Shown: piece after piece, positions 1-8,545 of the stretch
Position numbering within the stretch: the stretch's first letter is position 1
How the letters are laid out: every line of letters starts with the position of its first letter
Origin: Terrimesophilobacter sp038243605
GTDB lineage: Bacteria; Actinomycetota; Actinomycetes; Actinomycetales; Microbacteriaceae
Direction: 5' to 3'
Assembly (NCBI GenBank): GCA_038243605.1
Contig: JBBSQX010000006.1
Coordinates: 1 to 64,000 of the forward strand
Length of the DNA stretch: 64,000 nucleotides
Translations under genes and position numbers: made by a program
The notes under the pieces: model-generated
Database searches by the model: none
Told to the model about the DNA's origin: nothing
The model's input: only the letters and a program-made list of their open reading frames with translations

Positions 1-1
1 C

Positions 2-538
2 GATGTCAAGACTGAACTCGACCCCGAGGTGCTGGGCGCCGTGCGTTCAAAGCTCAATGCCCGGCTTGGCGGACTTGGGCTTGTTCAAGCTTCGGAGTCG
101 CTCGAGGGCATCGTCGACGACTTTCACCCCGATAAGGCATCCTTCATCGCCCAGATCTCAGAGAGCTTGCGCGAACAGATTGCGGCTAATCGCGTCGACA
201 GGCTGGTGATGGCGGGCACCGCAAACCTGGCCACAACGCCGGAAGACTTTAGCGGCAGTATTGTTCCTGTGTTGGAGGCTATCGAGGAACAAGTGACGCT
301 CCTTCGACTATTCGCTGAGATGGAACCAGACCAACGCGGGCTGGCCACCAGCATCGGAAGCGAGAACGCGGCATTCGGCCTGGGGGAGACCTCGGTGCTC
401 ACAAGCGGGTATTCTTCGTCGCATGGCGAGTTCGCCAGAGTTGGCGTGCTTGGGCCGACGAGGATGGACTACCCGAATAATATGGCGGCGGTGCGCGCTG
501 TCGCCCGTTACCTCTCCCGCCTTCTTGGCGAGGAATGA
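2..538 (+). CDS. hrcA: Heat-inducible transcription repressor HrcA (5' truncated)
   Basis: This is the C-terminal 178 residues of HrcA, the dimeric repressor that binds CIRCE operators upstream of groEL and dnaK-class heat-shock genes and needs GroEL for activity. The reading frame is open from base 2, so the start and the N-terminal winged-helix DNA-binding domain lie outside the window. What remains is the GAF-like effector and dimerisation part, ending in the characteristic GPTRMDYPNNMAAVRAV block followed by ARYLSRLLGEE. The next gene, dnaJ, starts 15 bp after the stop, the usual hrcA-dnaJ operon of Actinobacteria. Any CIRCE element controlling the operon would be upstream of the window. 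Identity is secure from the C-terminal signature and the dnaJ neighbour. Confidence 0.95.
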   Translation, partial: DVKTELDPEVLGAVRSKLNARLGGLGLVQASESLEGIVDDFHPDKASFIAQISESLREQIAANRVDRLVMAGTANLATTPEDFSGSIVPVLEAIEEQVTLLRLFAEMEPDQRGLATSIGSENAAFGLGETSVLTSGYSSSHGEFARVGVLGPTRMDYPNNMAAVRAVARYLSRLLGEE

Positions 539-553
539 CCCAAGGGAAAGCGT

Positions 554-1645
554 GTGGCAGATCATTATGAAGTGCTCGGTGTCGAGCGAACGGCAACGCC
601 GGAAGAAATCAAGAAGGCGTATCGCCGTCTCGCGCGCGAACTTCACCCGGATGTGAACTCAGGCGCAGACGCGCAAGAGAGATTCAAACTTGTCACCCAC
701 GCGTATGACGTGCTCTCGGACGCGCAGCAGCGACAACAGTACGACCTCGGTAGTTCGGGCGGAGGCGGCTTCGGCGGATTTGGCGATATTTTCGAGACAT
801 TTTTTGGTGCTGCGCAACAAAACGTTGGCCCACGATCACGCAGGGAACGCGGGCAGGATGCCCTCCTGAGGATCGAAGTGGAACTCGGCGACGCAGTCTT
901 TGGCGTCAAGAGAGAAATGGAAGTCGATACTGCTGTTGTGTGCGGAACGTGCCAAGGCTCGTGCTGCGCAAACGGTACACAGCCCGTGACGTGCGACATC
1001 TGTCAAGGTACCGGCCAGATCCAACGCGCAGTGCGCAGCCTCCTTGGCAATGTGATGACATCAAGCCCGTGCGGCACGTGTCGTGGTTACGGTTCCGTTA
1101 TCGCGAACCCCTGTGCAACGTGTGGAGGGCAGGGTCGGGTTCGTGCGCGACGCAAGGTCACCGTGGACATCCCCGCCGGCATCGAAACAGGAATTCGACT
1201 TCAGCTCACCGGGCAAGGTGAAGTCGGCCCGGCTGGTGGCACTAACGGTGACCTATACCTTGAGGTAAAGGTTCGACACCATGACATGTTCAGTCGCAGT
1301 GGTGATGACCTTCTGGCGACTCTTGAAGTGCAAATGACCGATGCCATTCTCGGCACAAGCGCGCAGATTGTGGCTCTCGACGGCCCGGTGACAGTAGAGG
1401 TCAAGCCTGGAACGCAAAGCGCAGAAGTCATCACGGTGAAGGGAAGAGGCATCACGCACCTGCGAGGTACTGGTCGCGGCGATCTCAAGTTCGGGGTGCA
1501 AGTTGTGACGCCGACGAAGCTCGATGCCAAGCAGCAAGAAATGATGAGGCAGTTCGGTGCGACCCGCAAACCGGTCGCCCCGACGCTCACGCATTTTCAG
1601 CAGGGCCTGTTCCAAAAGCTTCGTGACCGATTCCTCAACGTGTAG
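554..1645 (+). CDS. dnaJ: Chaperone DnaJ (Hsp40)
   Basis: Hsp40 co-chaperone that stimulates the DnaK ATPase and delivers unfolded clients. The 363 residues run as a J domain (about 1-65, with the HPD tripeptide in RELHPDVN), a short Gly/Phe-rich stretch (GGGGFGGFGDIF), four cysteine pairs binding two zincs (CGTC, CDIC, CGTC, CATC at about 130-205) and the C-terminal beta-sandwich client-binding domains. The first zinc motif reads CGTCQGSC rather than the usual CxxCxGxG, a small deviation that keeps both ligands. The Gly/Phe linker is short, as in the actinobacterial DnaJ2 type that sits with hrcA. The start is the GTG at 554 (MADHYEVLGV), 15 bp after hrcA; rsmE follows after 12 bp, so they are probably cotranscribed. 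Confidence 0.96.
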   Translation: MADHYEVLGVERTATPEEIKKAYRRLARELHPDVNSGADAQERFKLVTHAYDVLSDAQQRQQYDLGSSGGGGFGGFGDIFETFFGAAQQNVGPRSRRERGQDALLRIEVELGDAVFGVKREMEVDTAVVCGTCQGSCCANGTQPVTCDICQGTGQIQRAVRSLLGNVMTSSPCGTCRGYGSVIANPCATCGGQGRVRARRKVTVDIPAGIETGIRLQLTGQGEVGPAGGTNGDLYLEVKVRHHDMFSRSGDDLLATLEVQMTDAILGTSAQIVALDGPVTVEVKPGTQSAEVITVKGRGITHLRGTGRGDLKFGVQVVTPTKLDAKQQEMMRQFGATRKPVAPTLTHFQQGLFQKLRDRFLNV

Positions 1646-1657
1646 CTGGTCGTCACT

Positions 1658-2386
1658 GTGGCCCATTTCTATCTCAGTGACGGTGCAACCTCCGCGGTGC
1701 CTGGGTCATTAGTAGAGGTCGCAGGTGCAGAAGCGCGCCACGCCATTACGGTGGGGCGACTGAAGCTCGGTGAGAGGTTGAGCGTCGGTGACGGTAACGG
1801 CGCTGTTGTCTCTGGTGACGTCACGATGGTCGGTGCCGATAGGTTCACCCTTCTCGTGCAGTCCGTGGACTTCGAGGAGGAGGCGAGTCCGTCTTTGTGG
1901 CTCGCCCAGGCTCTGGCTAAGAACGATCGAGATGAGCTCGCAATCCAGGCGGCCACCGAGCTCGGGGTTGACGGAATTATCCCGTGGGCATCCGCGCGCT
2001 CCATTGTTAAATGGGATGCCAAGAAGCAACACAAACACGAAGAGAGATGGCGCAGCATCCTGCGCGAAGCGAGCAAGCAGTCGATGAGGTACCGCATTCC
2101 GGTGCTGCGCGCTCTCGCCTCGACGGGCACCCTAGCGAAGCTCGGCGAGGAGTTTCAGGTTGTCGTGCTTGATCCCACCGGCGACGAGCCCTTGAGCGCG
2201 CTGACGACGGATGGGCGCGACATCGTGCTCGTAGTGGGGCCCGAGGGTGGCATCACGCCCGCTGAACTCGCCCGATTCAGGTCGGGAGGAGCCTTTGTGG
2301 CCTCACTTGGCTCACACGTGATGCGCACGAGCACTGCAGGACCGGCAGCGATTGCCGTTCTGAACGGTCGGCTTCATCGCTGGTAG
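1658..2386 (+). CDS. rsmE: 16S rRNA (uracil-1498-N3)-methyltransferase RsmE
   Basis: SPOUT-class methyltransferase that uses SAM to methylate N3 of U1498 in 16S rRNA of the 30S subunit. The 242-residue length is typical. An N-terminal PUA-like domain (HFYLSDGA through EARHAITVGRLKLGE) precedes the trefoil-knot catalytic domain, where the SAM-binding signature VVGPEGGITPAELARF and the C-terminal LGSHVMRTSTAGPAAIAVL segment are seen. The region QALAKNDRDELAIQAATELGVDGIIPWASARSIVKW is the usual central conserved block. The start is a GTG 12 bp after dnaJ. The dnaJ-rsmE adjacency is common in Gram-positive bacteria, which supports the call. Confidence 0.95.
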   Translation: MAHFYLSDGATSAVPGSLVEVAGAEARHAITVGRLKLGERLSVGDGNGAVVSGDVTMVGADRFTLLVQSVDFEEEASPSLWLAQALAKNDRDELAIQAATELGVDGIIPWASARSIVKWDAKKQHKHEERWRSILREASKQSMRYRIPVLRALASTGTLAKLGEEFQVVVLDPTGDEPLSALTTDGRDIVLVVGPEGGITPAELARFRSGGAFVASLGSHVMRTSTAGPAAIAVLNGRLHRW

Positions 2387-2439
2387 ACCGGTGGTGGGTG
2401 CACTGCTTACTGTGCGGCGCACCAGTTAAGATGGTCACC

Positions 2440-2808
2440 ATGTCTGATTCGAGTGCGCCCACGATCTTCACACGGATCGTTGCGCGCGAAATCCCGGCCG
2501 ATATCGTCTTTGAGAGCGACACGATTGTTGCCTTCAAAGACATCAATCCTCAGGCTGCCGTGCACCTTCTGGTCGTTCCTAAAACGGAGAAGTACCACAA
2601 CGTCTCTGAGCTGGCCGCCGGAGACCCTGCGCTTCTCGTGGAGATGATCGCGACGGTGAAGCAGCTTGCTGACGAACACTGTGGCGGCGAATTTCGCCTC
2701 ATCTTCAACGAGGGCGAGTCGGCAGGTCAGACAGTTTTTCACGTGCATGCGCATCTTCTCGGAGCAGTCCCTGGCAGCGCATTGGCGGAAGGAACCCTTG
2801 GCCAGTAG
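2440..2808 (+). CDS. HIT family protein (histidine triad nucleotide-binding hydrolase)
   Basis: Small HIT-superfamily protein of the Hint/HinT branch, which hydrolyses purine nucleoside phosphoramidates and related adenylates. The histidine triad is visible near the C terminus as HVHAHLLG, the typical HxHxHxx. The fold-typical IFTRIVAREIPADIVFESD and INPQAAVHLLVVPK segments are also present. The chosen start is ATG 2440 (MSDSSAPTIF, 122 residues). In-frame ATG 2431 and GTG 2398 would add residues that Hint proteins do not normally have. The 3' end overlaps the likely phoH start, so translation is probably coupled. The physiological substrate cannot be told from sequence. Confidence 0.9.
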   Translation: MSDSSAPTIFTRIVAREIPADIVFESDTIVAFKDINPQAAVHLLVVPKTEKYHNVSELAAGDPALLVEMIATVKQLADEHCGGEFRLIFNEGESAGQTVFHVHAHLLGAVPGSALAEGTLGQ

Positions 2809-3835
2809 CGAAGTGCCTCAAACTGACGTGCCCAGCGGCGAGATGCTCGGTGGCCCGAACGTGGCCAGAGCTCAGTTCGAGGTAGATGGGATCGCCATGG
2901 TCCGTCTGCTTGGGCCCCAGGATCGCCTTCTGCGTACAGTGGAGAACCAATTTCCACTCGTACGTGTTCTCGTGCGCGGCAACGAAGTGACGCTCGAAGG
3001 TGATCCGAATCAGGTGGCGTCGGCGAAACGACTTGTGGAGGAACTTATCAGCATGGTGCGAAATGGGCACGACATTGGGCAGCCAGAAGTTGAAACATCG
3101 GCCCGCATGTTGAGGGCCGATCCGGGAGCAAGCCCAGCAGAGCTGCTCAGCCAGGCGATCCTGACGAATCGTGGCAAAAGTATCCGTCCGAAGACTCTTG
3201 GACAGAAAGAATATGTCGACGCCATCGACCAGAACACCATCGTTTTTGGCATCGGGCCGGCAGGTACAGGCAAAACATATTTGGCCATGGCGAAAGCGGT
3301 GCAGGCTCTTCAACGCAAAGAGGTTGAGCGCATTATTTTGACTCGCCCAGCGGTGGAGGCGGGGGAGCGACTTGGGTTTCTACCTGGCTCTCTCAACGAC
3401 AAGATCGACCCGTATCTTCGCCCGCTCTACGACGCACTAAATGAAATGATGGATCCGGAGATCGTGCCAAAGCTGCTGGCATCGGGCACAGTCGAAGTGG
3501 CCCCGCTTGCGTACATGCGTGGCCGCACTCTCAACGATGCGTTCATCATTCTCGACGAAGCGCAAAACACGAGCCCAGAGCAGATGAAAATGTTTCTCAC
3601 GCGGCTGGGCTTTGGCTCAAAAATGGTCGTCACGGGAGACGTCACGCAGGTGGATTTGCCCGCGGGGGCAAGTGGCCTGCAGCTTGTCACACAGGTGCTC
3701 GACGATATCGACGAGATCCATTTCGCTCGGCTCACGAGTGACGATGTTGTGCGCCACAATCTCGTTGGTCGCATTGTTGACGCGTACACGAAGTACGACG
3801 CTGAGAAGCTTGTTCGCCGAGGAGAAACCCCGTGA
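2798..3835 (+). CDS. phoH: PhoH family ATPase (PhoH-like protein)
   Basis: Cytosolic P-loop ATPase of the PhoH family, related to superfamily I RNA helicases. It is usually encoded beside ybeY and linked to RNA metabolism; its exact reaction is still poorly defined. Walker A is seen in FGIGPAGTGKTYLA and Walker B in DAFIILDEAQNTS. The VTGDVTQVDLP motif and the ILTRPAVEAGERLGFLPG block are family hallmarks. An N-terminal nucleic-acid-binding part (VRVLVRGNEVTLEGDP) precedes the ATPase; there is no PIN domain, so it is not PhoH2. The start is uncertain: TTG 2798 (after GGCGGAAGGAA, overlapping the HIT gene), GTG 2813 or ATG 2843 are all in frame. The open frame reaching further upstream runs through the HIT gene and was rejected. 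Confidence 0.92.
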   Translation: MASSEVPQTDVPSGEMLGGPNVARAQFEVDGIAMVRLLGPQDRLLRTVENQFPLVRVLVRGNEVTLEGDPNQVASAKRLVEELISMVRNGHDIGQPEVETSARMLRADPGASPAELLSQAILTNRGKSIRPKTLGQKEYVDAIDQNTIVFGIGPAGTGKTYLAMAKAVQALQRKEVERIILTRPAVEAGERLGFLPGSLNDKIDPYLRPLYDALNEMMDPEIVPKLLASGTVEVAPLAYMRGRTLNDAFIILDEAQNTSPEQMKMFLTRLGFGSKMVVTGDVTQVDLPAGASGLQLVTQVLDDIDEIHFARLTSDDVVRHNLVGRIVDAYTKYDAEKLVRRGETP

Positions 3836-4302
3836 GTATCGAAGTCAACAACGAATCGGCGATTGAGGTCGATGAGGTCGTTCTGCAGCGATTGTCGATG
3901 TATGCCCTCGACCAACTCCACGTGCACCCGGATGCTGAGCTGGGCATCGTGCTTGTCGATGAGGCGGCGATGGAACAGCTTCACGTGCAGTGGATGGATG
4001 AGCCCGGCCCCACAGATGTGCTGAGTTTTCCCATGGATGAACTCCGCCCAGGAACAGATGACATCATGAGCCCTGCTGGGCTCTTAGGCGATATCGTTCT
4101 TTGCCCACAGGTGGCGATTGGGCAGGCAGAAACGGCGGGCCATGAACTCCTTGATGAGCTGTTGCTGCTCACCTGTCACGGGCTGCTGCATCTTCTTGGG
4201 TTCGACCATGCGGTGCCAGAAGAAGAGAAGGAAATGTTCGGTATTCAGCGCGATATCCTCATCGGGTTTGCGCTAGCTGAGCGAAAACGTCGCACGAAGT
4301 GA
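3832..4302 (+). CDS. ybeY: Endoribonuclease YbeY (rRNA maturation factor)
   Basis: Zinc-dependent single-strand endoribonuclease involved in 16S rRNA 3' maturation and 70S quality control. The family zinc-site motif is clear: CHGLLHLLGFDH (HGxLHLxGxDH), followed by an acidic EEEKEMF segment. WMDEPGPTDVLSFPMDE corresponds to the conserved TDVLSFP block. The length of 156 residues is normal. GTG 3832 overlaps the phoH stop by 4 bp and the 3' end overlaps the CNNM gene by 4 bp, so the phoH-ybeY-CNNM-era series is almost certainly one coupled operon. This order is conserved in Actinobacteria and Firmicutes. Confidence 0.96.
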   Translation: MSIEVNNESAIEVDEVVLQRLSMYALDQLHVHPDAELGIVLVDEAAMEQLHVQWMDEPGPTDVLSFPMDELRPGTDDIMSPAGLLGDIVLCPQVAIGQAETAGHELLDELLLLTCHGLLHLLGFDHAVPEEEKEMFGIQRDILIGFALAERKRRTK

Positions 4303-5594
4303 TCCCTGTTTTTGTGTTCATTGCCGTCGTTCTTGTCGTGATCGGCGGTGTGCTGGCAGCGGCCGATTCCGCGCTTGGCGCGCTTTCGCGGGCAGATCTC
4401 AAGGAGATGGCGTCGACTTCTCGGTCGCGCACTTCTCTCCTGGCTATTTCGGGTGACATCGGCGCGCACGTGAACGCGGTCAACTTCATGCGCGTGGTTG
4501 CCGAAACGACCGCGGCGGTTCTCGTGACCCTGTCCTTTGCCGCTGTCTTCGATGAGTGGTGGTGGACGCTGCTTGCGTCGGCACTCATCATGACGCTCGT
4601 GTCTTTTGTTTTGGTTGGCTCGAGTCCCCGGGCAATTGGGCGGGTGAATGCGCGGCCGGTGATGCGCGGGAGCGCATGGTTCGTTCACTTCTGCCGCGTG
4701 CTGCTTGGCCCGATCGCAGGTGCTCTCGTCGCGATTGGCGACAAGGTGACACCGGGCAGGCCTCGCACCGTATCGTTTTCGTCAGAACAGCAGTTGCTGA
4801 GCATGGTGGACGAGGCTACGGCGCAAGATGTGCTTGAGGAAGATGATCGCGAACTCATCCACTCAATTTTTGAGTTCAACGACACTGTCGTTCGCGAGGT
4901 GATGATCCCACGAACAGACATGGTTGTGATCGACAGTGATGAGGGACTCGCTGCGGCAATGCAGGTGTTTCTGAGCACCGGTGTTTCGCGCATTCCTGTT
5001 ATTGGTGACGACATCGACGAGGTGCTCGGAGTTCTGTATCTTCGCGATGTAGCCCGACTTACGTTCGAGAAGCCTCTCGGCGCGGATGCCATGACGGTAG
5101 CAAACGTGGCGAGGCCCGCACTATTTGTTCCAGAGTCAAAAAAGGTGGATGAGCTGTTGAGGCAGATGCAGCTCGAGTCAAACCACCTCGCGATGGTCGT
5201 CGATGAGTATGGCGGAATCGCTGGTCTCGTGAGCCTTGAAGATATTATCGAGGAGCTCGTTGGTGACATTTCTGATGAGTATGATCGCGAAATCGTTGTT
5301 GTTGCCGACCTCGGCGATGGGCGTTTTCGGGTCAGCGCGCGCCTTCCCATAGACGAACTTGGGGAGTTGTTCGGCATGGAGCTGGATGACGATGATGTCG
5401 ACACCGTCGGTGGCCTACTGACGAAGGCTCTTGGCCGTATGGCTACCACGGGCGCAGTGGCGCACACCGCGGGGCTCGTGCTCACGGCAGAACGCACGGA
5501 AGGGCGCGATAGAAAACTCCGCACCGTGATTGTTGAACGTGACCTAGATATTGAGCTTGACCTTCCAACGAGTGATGAGGAGACGTTGTCGTGA
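4299..5594 (+). CDS. CNNM/CBS-pair membrane protein (HlyC/CorC family)
   Basis: Membrane protein of the CNNM/CorC class, associated with Mg2+ or Co2+ efflux and formerly called hemolysin-like. The 431 residues show an N-terminal DUF21/CNNM membrane domain with hydrophobic helices at about 2-22, 65-90, 93-110 and 125-145. A tandem CBS pair follows (starting VREVMIPRTDMVVID, second repeat VPESKKVDELLRQMQ), with the linker MVVDEYGGIAGLVSLEDIIEELVGDI. A C-terminal CorC_HlyC transporter-associated domain (about 345-420) completes it. The GTG start at 4299 overlaps ybeY and its stop overlaps era by 4 bp. In this genomic position the protein is very common, though the transported ion has rarely been proven. 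Confidence 0.93.
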   Translation: MIPVFVFIAVVLVVIGGVLAAADSALGALSRADLKEMASTSRSRTSLLAISGDIGAHVNAVNFMRVVAETTAAVLVTLSFAAVFDEWWWTLLASALIMTLVSFVLVGSSPRAIGRVNARPVMRGSAWFVHFCRVLLGPIAGALVAIGDKVTPGRPRTVSFSSEQQLLSMVDEATAQDVLEEDDRELIHSIFEFNDTVVREVMIPRTDMVVIDSDEGLAAAMQVFLSTGVSRIPVIGDDIDEVLGVLYLRDVARLTFEKPLGADAMTVANVARPALFVPESKKVDELLRQMQLESNHLAMVVDEYGGIAGLVSLEDIIEELVGDISDEYDREIVVVADLGDGRFRVSARLPIDELGELFGMELDDDDVDTVGGLLTKALGRMATTGAVAHTAGLVLTAERTEGRDRKLRTVIVERDLDIELDLPTSDEETLS

Positions 5595-6484
5595 CTGAAC
5601 AGTTCCGTGCGGGATTTGTAACGTTTGTTGGCAGGCCGAATGTGGGCAAGTCCACGCTCACGAATGCTCTGGTTGGCGAGAAGGTGGCGATTACCAGTAG
5701 CAAGCCTCAGACGACTCGGCGTGCCATCCGAGGCATCGTTCACCGTCCGGATGGGCAACTCATTCTGGTCGACACGCCGGGTATGCACCGGCCGCGAACG
5801 CTGCTGGGGGAGCGCCTCAACGACGTTGTGAAGGCGACGCTGGCCGATGTCGACGTCATGTGCTTGTGTGTGCCGGCGAACGAGAAGCTCGGCCCAGGCG
5901 ACCGTTTCATCAACGAGCAACTTGACCAGTTTCCGAGGGCCAAGAAGGTGGCGATTGTCACGAAGGTGGATGTTGCCTCAAAGTCGGCGGTGGCGCAGCA
6001 GTTGCTTGCGATCAGTGAGCTGCGCGAGTGGGAGGCGGTTATTCCCGTCTCGGCTCTGACCGGAATCCAGCTCGACATTCTCGCACACGAGCTGATTGCT
6101 CTCCTGCCCGTTTCGGAGCCACTGTATCCACAGGAGACGGTCACCGAAGAGGGCATAGAGGCTCGCATCGCTGAACTGATCCGTGAGGCAGCGTTGGAGG
6201 GAGTTTCTGATGAGCTCCCGCACTCTATCGCCATCACAATCGATGACCTCATCGAGCGTGACGACAAAGACCTGTTGGAGATTTACGCGAACCTGTGGGT
6301 CGAGCGCGATAGCCAGAAGGGCATCATCATCGGCCATAAGGGCAGCAGGCTGGCGGAGGTCGGTGCGCGAGCGCGCGCCTCCATCGAGCCTCTCGTGGGC
6401 AAGCAGATTTTCTTGTCACTGCGCGTGAAGGTCGCCAAAGACTGGCAGCGTGACGCGAAGCAGCTCGGTCGCCTAGGTTTCTAG
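5591..6484 (+). CDS. era: GTPase Era
   Basis: Ras-like GTPase that binds the 3' end of 16S rRNA during 30S assembly. GTPase motifs in order: G1 GRPNVGKST, switch/G2 TTRRAIRG, G3 DTPG, G4 TKVD, G5 VSALTG. A C-terminal KH RNA-binding domain contains IIGHKGSRLAEVGARARASIE. The length of 297 residues is typical. The start is GTG 5591, overlapping the upstream gene by 4 bp. It is the last gene of the operon that begins with hrcA or earlier; after it comes a 158-bp gap and a separate regulatory module. Confidence 0.97.
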   Translation: MTEQFRAGFVTFVGRPNVGKSTLTNALVGEKVAITSSKPQTTRRAIRGIVHRPDGQLILVDTPGMHRPRTLLGERLNDVVKATLADVDVMCLCVPANEKLGPGDRFINEQLDQFPRAKKVAIVTKVDVASKSAVAQQLLAISELREWEAVIPVSALTGIQLDILAHELIALLPVSEPLYPQETVTEEGIEARIAELIREAALEGVSDELPHSIAITIDDLIERDDKDLLEIYANLWVERDSQKGIIIGHKGSRLAEVGARARASIEPLVGKQIFLSLRVKVAKDWQRDAKQLGRLGF

Positions 6485-6642
6485 CCGACCCCGTTCCGTG
6501 AGCGGGGCGAGGTGATCCGTTCCCTGAGGAAGGCGAAGCCTGACTCGAAGGCAACCGCCCGTATACCTCTAGCGGATGATGTTCGTCACCGGTGGAGTGA
6601 CTTACGATCAGCGCTCACTTCGCAGGCCGTAACGTGGTGTGC
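6485..6642 (+). promoter_or_regulatory. Era-kinase intergenic gap with candidate promoter and operator motif
   Basis: The 158-bp gap holds a weak hairpin (CCCCG/CGGGG around 6487-6505) that may end the era transcript. It also contains TATACCTC at 6562-6569, the reverse complement of GAGGTATA found in the operator-like palindrome upstream of the ABC gene at 8546. A motif shared upstream of both transcription units would fit response-regulator autoregulation, but an 8-mer match is weak. No clear -35/-10 pair was recognised. Confidence 0.3.
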
Positions 6643-7860
6643 ATGGTCCGCCCTTTGAAGCCCCACGAGATTGCGATTGACGTGTCAATCGCGGTGGTAT
6701 TCGCGCTGATTGGTGTCATTCTTGGTGGGATTAATTCTGGTGGGGTTGCTCTCGGGGGGATGGCGGCGGCGCTCGCCGTCCGCCGGCTCAGTCCCGCACT
6801 CGCACTCGGATTCGTCTGGGTCACGGCTCTCATCCAAGTCTTCGCCCATATCGGGCCTGATGTCTCGAACCTGGTAATTCTTGTCGTGCTGTACGCAACC
6901 GCGTCGTACGGTCGGCCGTTCATCAAGTGGTCGGGCTTGGTGTCGTCGTTTGCCGGAGCATTCGTGATGACCGCGTATTTTTGGTGGCCGTTGGGCAACG
7001 TCGACGATTTTCCCTTCAGCCTCTCCAACATTTTTCTTAGGATTCCTCCCTTCGTTTTCTCTTTTTTTCTTGCGTCCGCGGTTTTCGCGCTCAGCTGGAC
7101 ACTCGGTCTGCTCGCGAGAATGTGGAGAACTTCTCGGCTGACCAACCAGGCCAGAGTTCTCGCTGAGCGTGCGCGTATCGACGCACAGCAGAGTGTCATC
7201 GTCGAGCAGGAGCGCAACCGCATCGCCCGCGACATGCACGATGTCGTCGCACATTCATTGGCGGTCGTGATCGCTCAGGCTGACGGTGCACGGTATGCGC
7301 GCGAGACCGACCCGAGCGCAGTGGATGCCGCGCTCGAGACTATCGCCGCTACCGCACGTGACGCGCTTGGCGACGTGCGTATCCTGCTCGGTCAGCTTCG
7401 CCACTCCCAAATGGATGCGCCTCAACCCGTGCTCGCGGATCTCGATCGGTTGTACGACCAACTGCGCTCGTCGGGGCTCGCTCTTCTGGTGCAGACTTTC
7501 GGCACCCCCGTGAAGTTGCCGGGTGGAGTACAACTGGCGGTGTACCGCATCGTGCAGGAGGCACTGACTAATGCGCTTCGCCACGGTGCAGCGCAGGAGA
7601 ACACGGTGGTGAATTTTCACTGGCAGGATCAGGCTCTGCGCGTTGACATTAGCAATCCGATCCCTATTGACACCGGTGACGGCGCGGCGCGGGATGACGG
7701 CGCGGCGCGGGATGACGACTCGACGGTGGCGGGCCATGGACTCGCGGGGATGACAGAAAGAGCCGTACTTGTGGGGGGAAGCTTGGATGCCGGTGCGCAG
7801 GGCAATAATTTTCTTGTCACCGTGACCATTCCCGTGTCAGGTATCGAGGTGTCAGTGTGA
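6643..7860 (+). CDS. Sensor histidine kinase, NarL/DesK type (HisKA_3)
   Basis: Membrane sensor kinase that autophosphorylates and passes phosphate to the adjacent response regulator. About five hydrophobic helices fill residues 10-155, with almost no extracytoplasmic loop (intramembrane-sensing style). The HisKA_3 phosphoacceptor lies in ERNRIARDMHDVVAHS (His199 from ATG 6643). The ATPase shows the N box IVQEALTNALRHG and G-box GHGLAGMTERA. A perfect 18-bp tandem duplication places two GAARDD units in the lid before the G box. The ATG at 6643 is preferred over GTG 6634. It overlaps the regulator gene by 4 bp, and an ABC exporter follows, resembling two-component modules that sense and export antimicrobials. 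The stimulus is unknown. Confidence 0.92.
   Translation: MVRPLKPHEIAIDVSIAVVFALIGVILGGINSGGVALGGMAAALAVRRLSPALALGFVWVTALIQVFAHIGPDVSNLVILVVLYATASYGRPFIKWSGLVSSFAGAFVMTAYFWWPLGNVDDFPFSLSNIFLRIPPFVFSFFLASAVFALSWTLGLLARMWRTSRLTNQARVLAERARIDAQQSVIVEQERNRIARDMHDVVAHSLAVVIAQADGARYARETDPSAVDAALETIAATARDALGDVRILLGQLRHSQMDAPQPVLADLDRLYDQLRSSGLALLVQTFGTPVKLPGGVQLAVYRIVQEALTNALRHGAAQENTVVNFHWQDQALRVDISNPIPIDTGDGAARDDGAARDDDSTVAGHGLAGMTERAVLVGGSLDAGAQGNNFLVTVTIPVSGIEVSV
7681..7716 (+). repeat. 18-bp perfect tandem duplication inside the kinase gene
   Basis: Two identical copies of GGCGCGGCGCGGGATGAC (7681-7698 and 7699-7716) encode GAARDD twice, in frame, in the ATP-lid region between the N box and the G box of the kinase. 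An exact copy number of two suggests a recent slippage event. Confidence 0.95.
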
Positions 7861-8522
7861 AAAGAATTCGAGTTGGGTTGGTCGACGACCAGTCGCTGTT
7901 TCGTGCTGGCATCCGCATGCTTGTTTCCTCGCAGCCTGACCTTGAGTTTGTGGGCGAGGCCTCGAACGGTGTCGAAGGTATTGAGATGGCTGCCGCCGAG
8001 AAGCCCGACGTTATTCTGATGGATATTCGAATGCCCGTCATGGGCGGCATTGAGTCCACGCGGGAGATCATCTCTATGGCGAAGCAGGCAGGCAGTACGC
8101 CACCTCGCATCATTGTTCTCACAACATTCGACCTTGACGAGGCGGCAACTCGCGCGATTCGCGGGGGAGCAAGCGGATTTGTGTTGAAGGATGCCGAACC
8201 CGAGTTTTTGCTTGCCGCCATCCGCACCGTTCATGCGGGAACGGCCGTCATTGCCGCTTCGGCGACGCGCGAACTTTTCGAGCACTTCAACGACAGGCCG
8301 GCGGCCGGAATCGAGCCTCCAGAGTTTGCTGATCTCACCCCGCGCGAGAAGGAGATTTTTCAACTTGCGGCAAAGGGTTTGAGTAATACCGAGATCGCGA
8401 AACACGAGTTTCTGAGTGACGCGACGGTCAAGACCCACGTGAGTCGCATTTTGAGCAAGCTCCGGCTTCGTGACCGCGTGCAGTTGGTTGTGTACGCGTT
8501 TGAAAACCGTCTCAATGTCTAA
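7857..8522 (+). CDS. Response regulator, NarL/FixJ (LuxR-HTH) family
   Basis: DNA-binding response regulator partnering the upstream kinase. The N-terminal receiver domain (about 3-120) has the acidic pair DD at 10-11, the phosphoacceptor Asp56 in VILMDIRMP and the conserved Lys in GFVLKDAE. The C-terminal LuxR-type helix-turn-helix contains LTPREKEIFQLAAKGLSN, EIAKHEFLS and TVKTHVSRILSKLRLRDR. It has 221 residues, typical for the family. The GTG start overlaps the kinase stop by 4 bp, so the two are translationally coupled. The likely target is the ABC transporter operon 87 bp downstream, whose upstream gap carries a palindrome. Confidence 0.95.
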   Translation: MKRIRVGLVDDQSLFRAGIRMLVSSQPDLEFVGEASNGVEGIEMAAAEKPDVILMDIRMPVMGGIESTREIISMAKQAGSTPPRIIVLTTFDLDEAATRAIRGGASGFVLKDAEPEFLLAAIRTVHAGTAVIAASATRELFEHFNDRPAAGIEPPEFADLTPREKEIFQLAAKGLSNTEIAKHEFLSDATVKTHVSRILSKLRLRDRVQLVVYAFENRLNV

Positions 8523-8545
8523 GGTCTCTGGCAGGTCATCCGCTG

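Noticed and set aside
2666..2797. Upstream extension of phoH into the HIT gene
   Set aside because: It would overlap most of the HIT 3' half and adds no PhoH-like sequence.
4685..5920. Antisense open frame across the CNNM and era genes
   Set aside because: Serine/arginine-rich shadow of well-defined genes.
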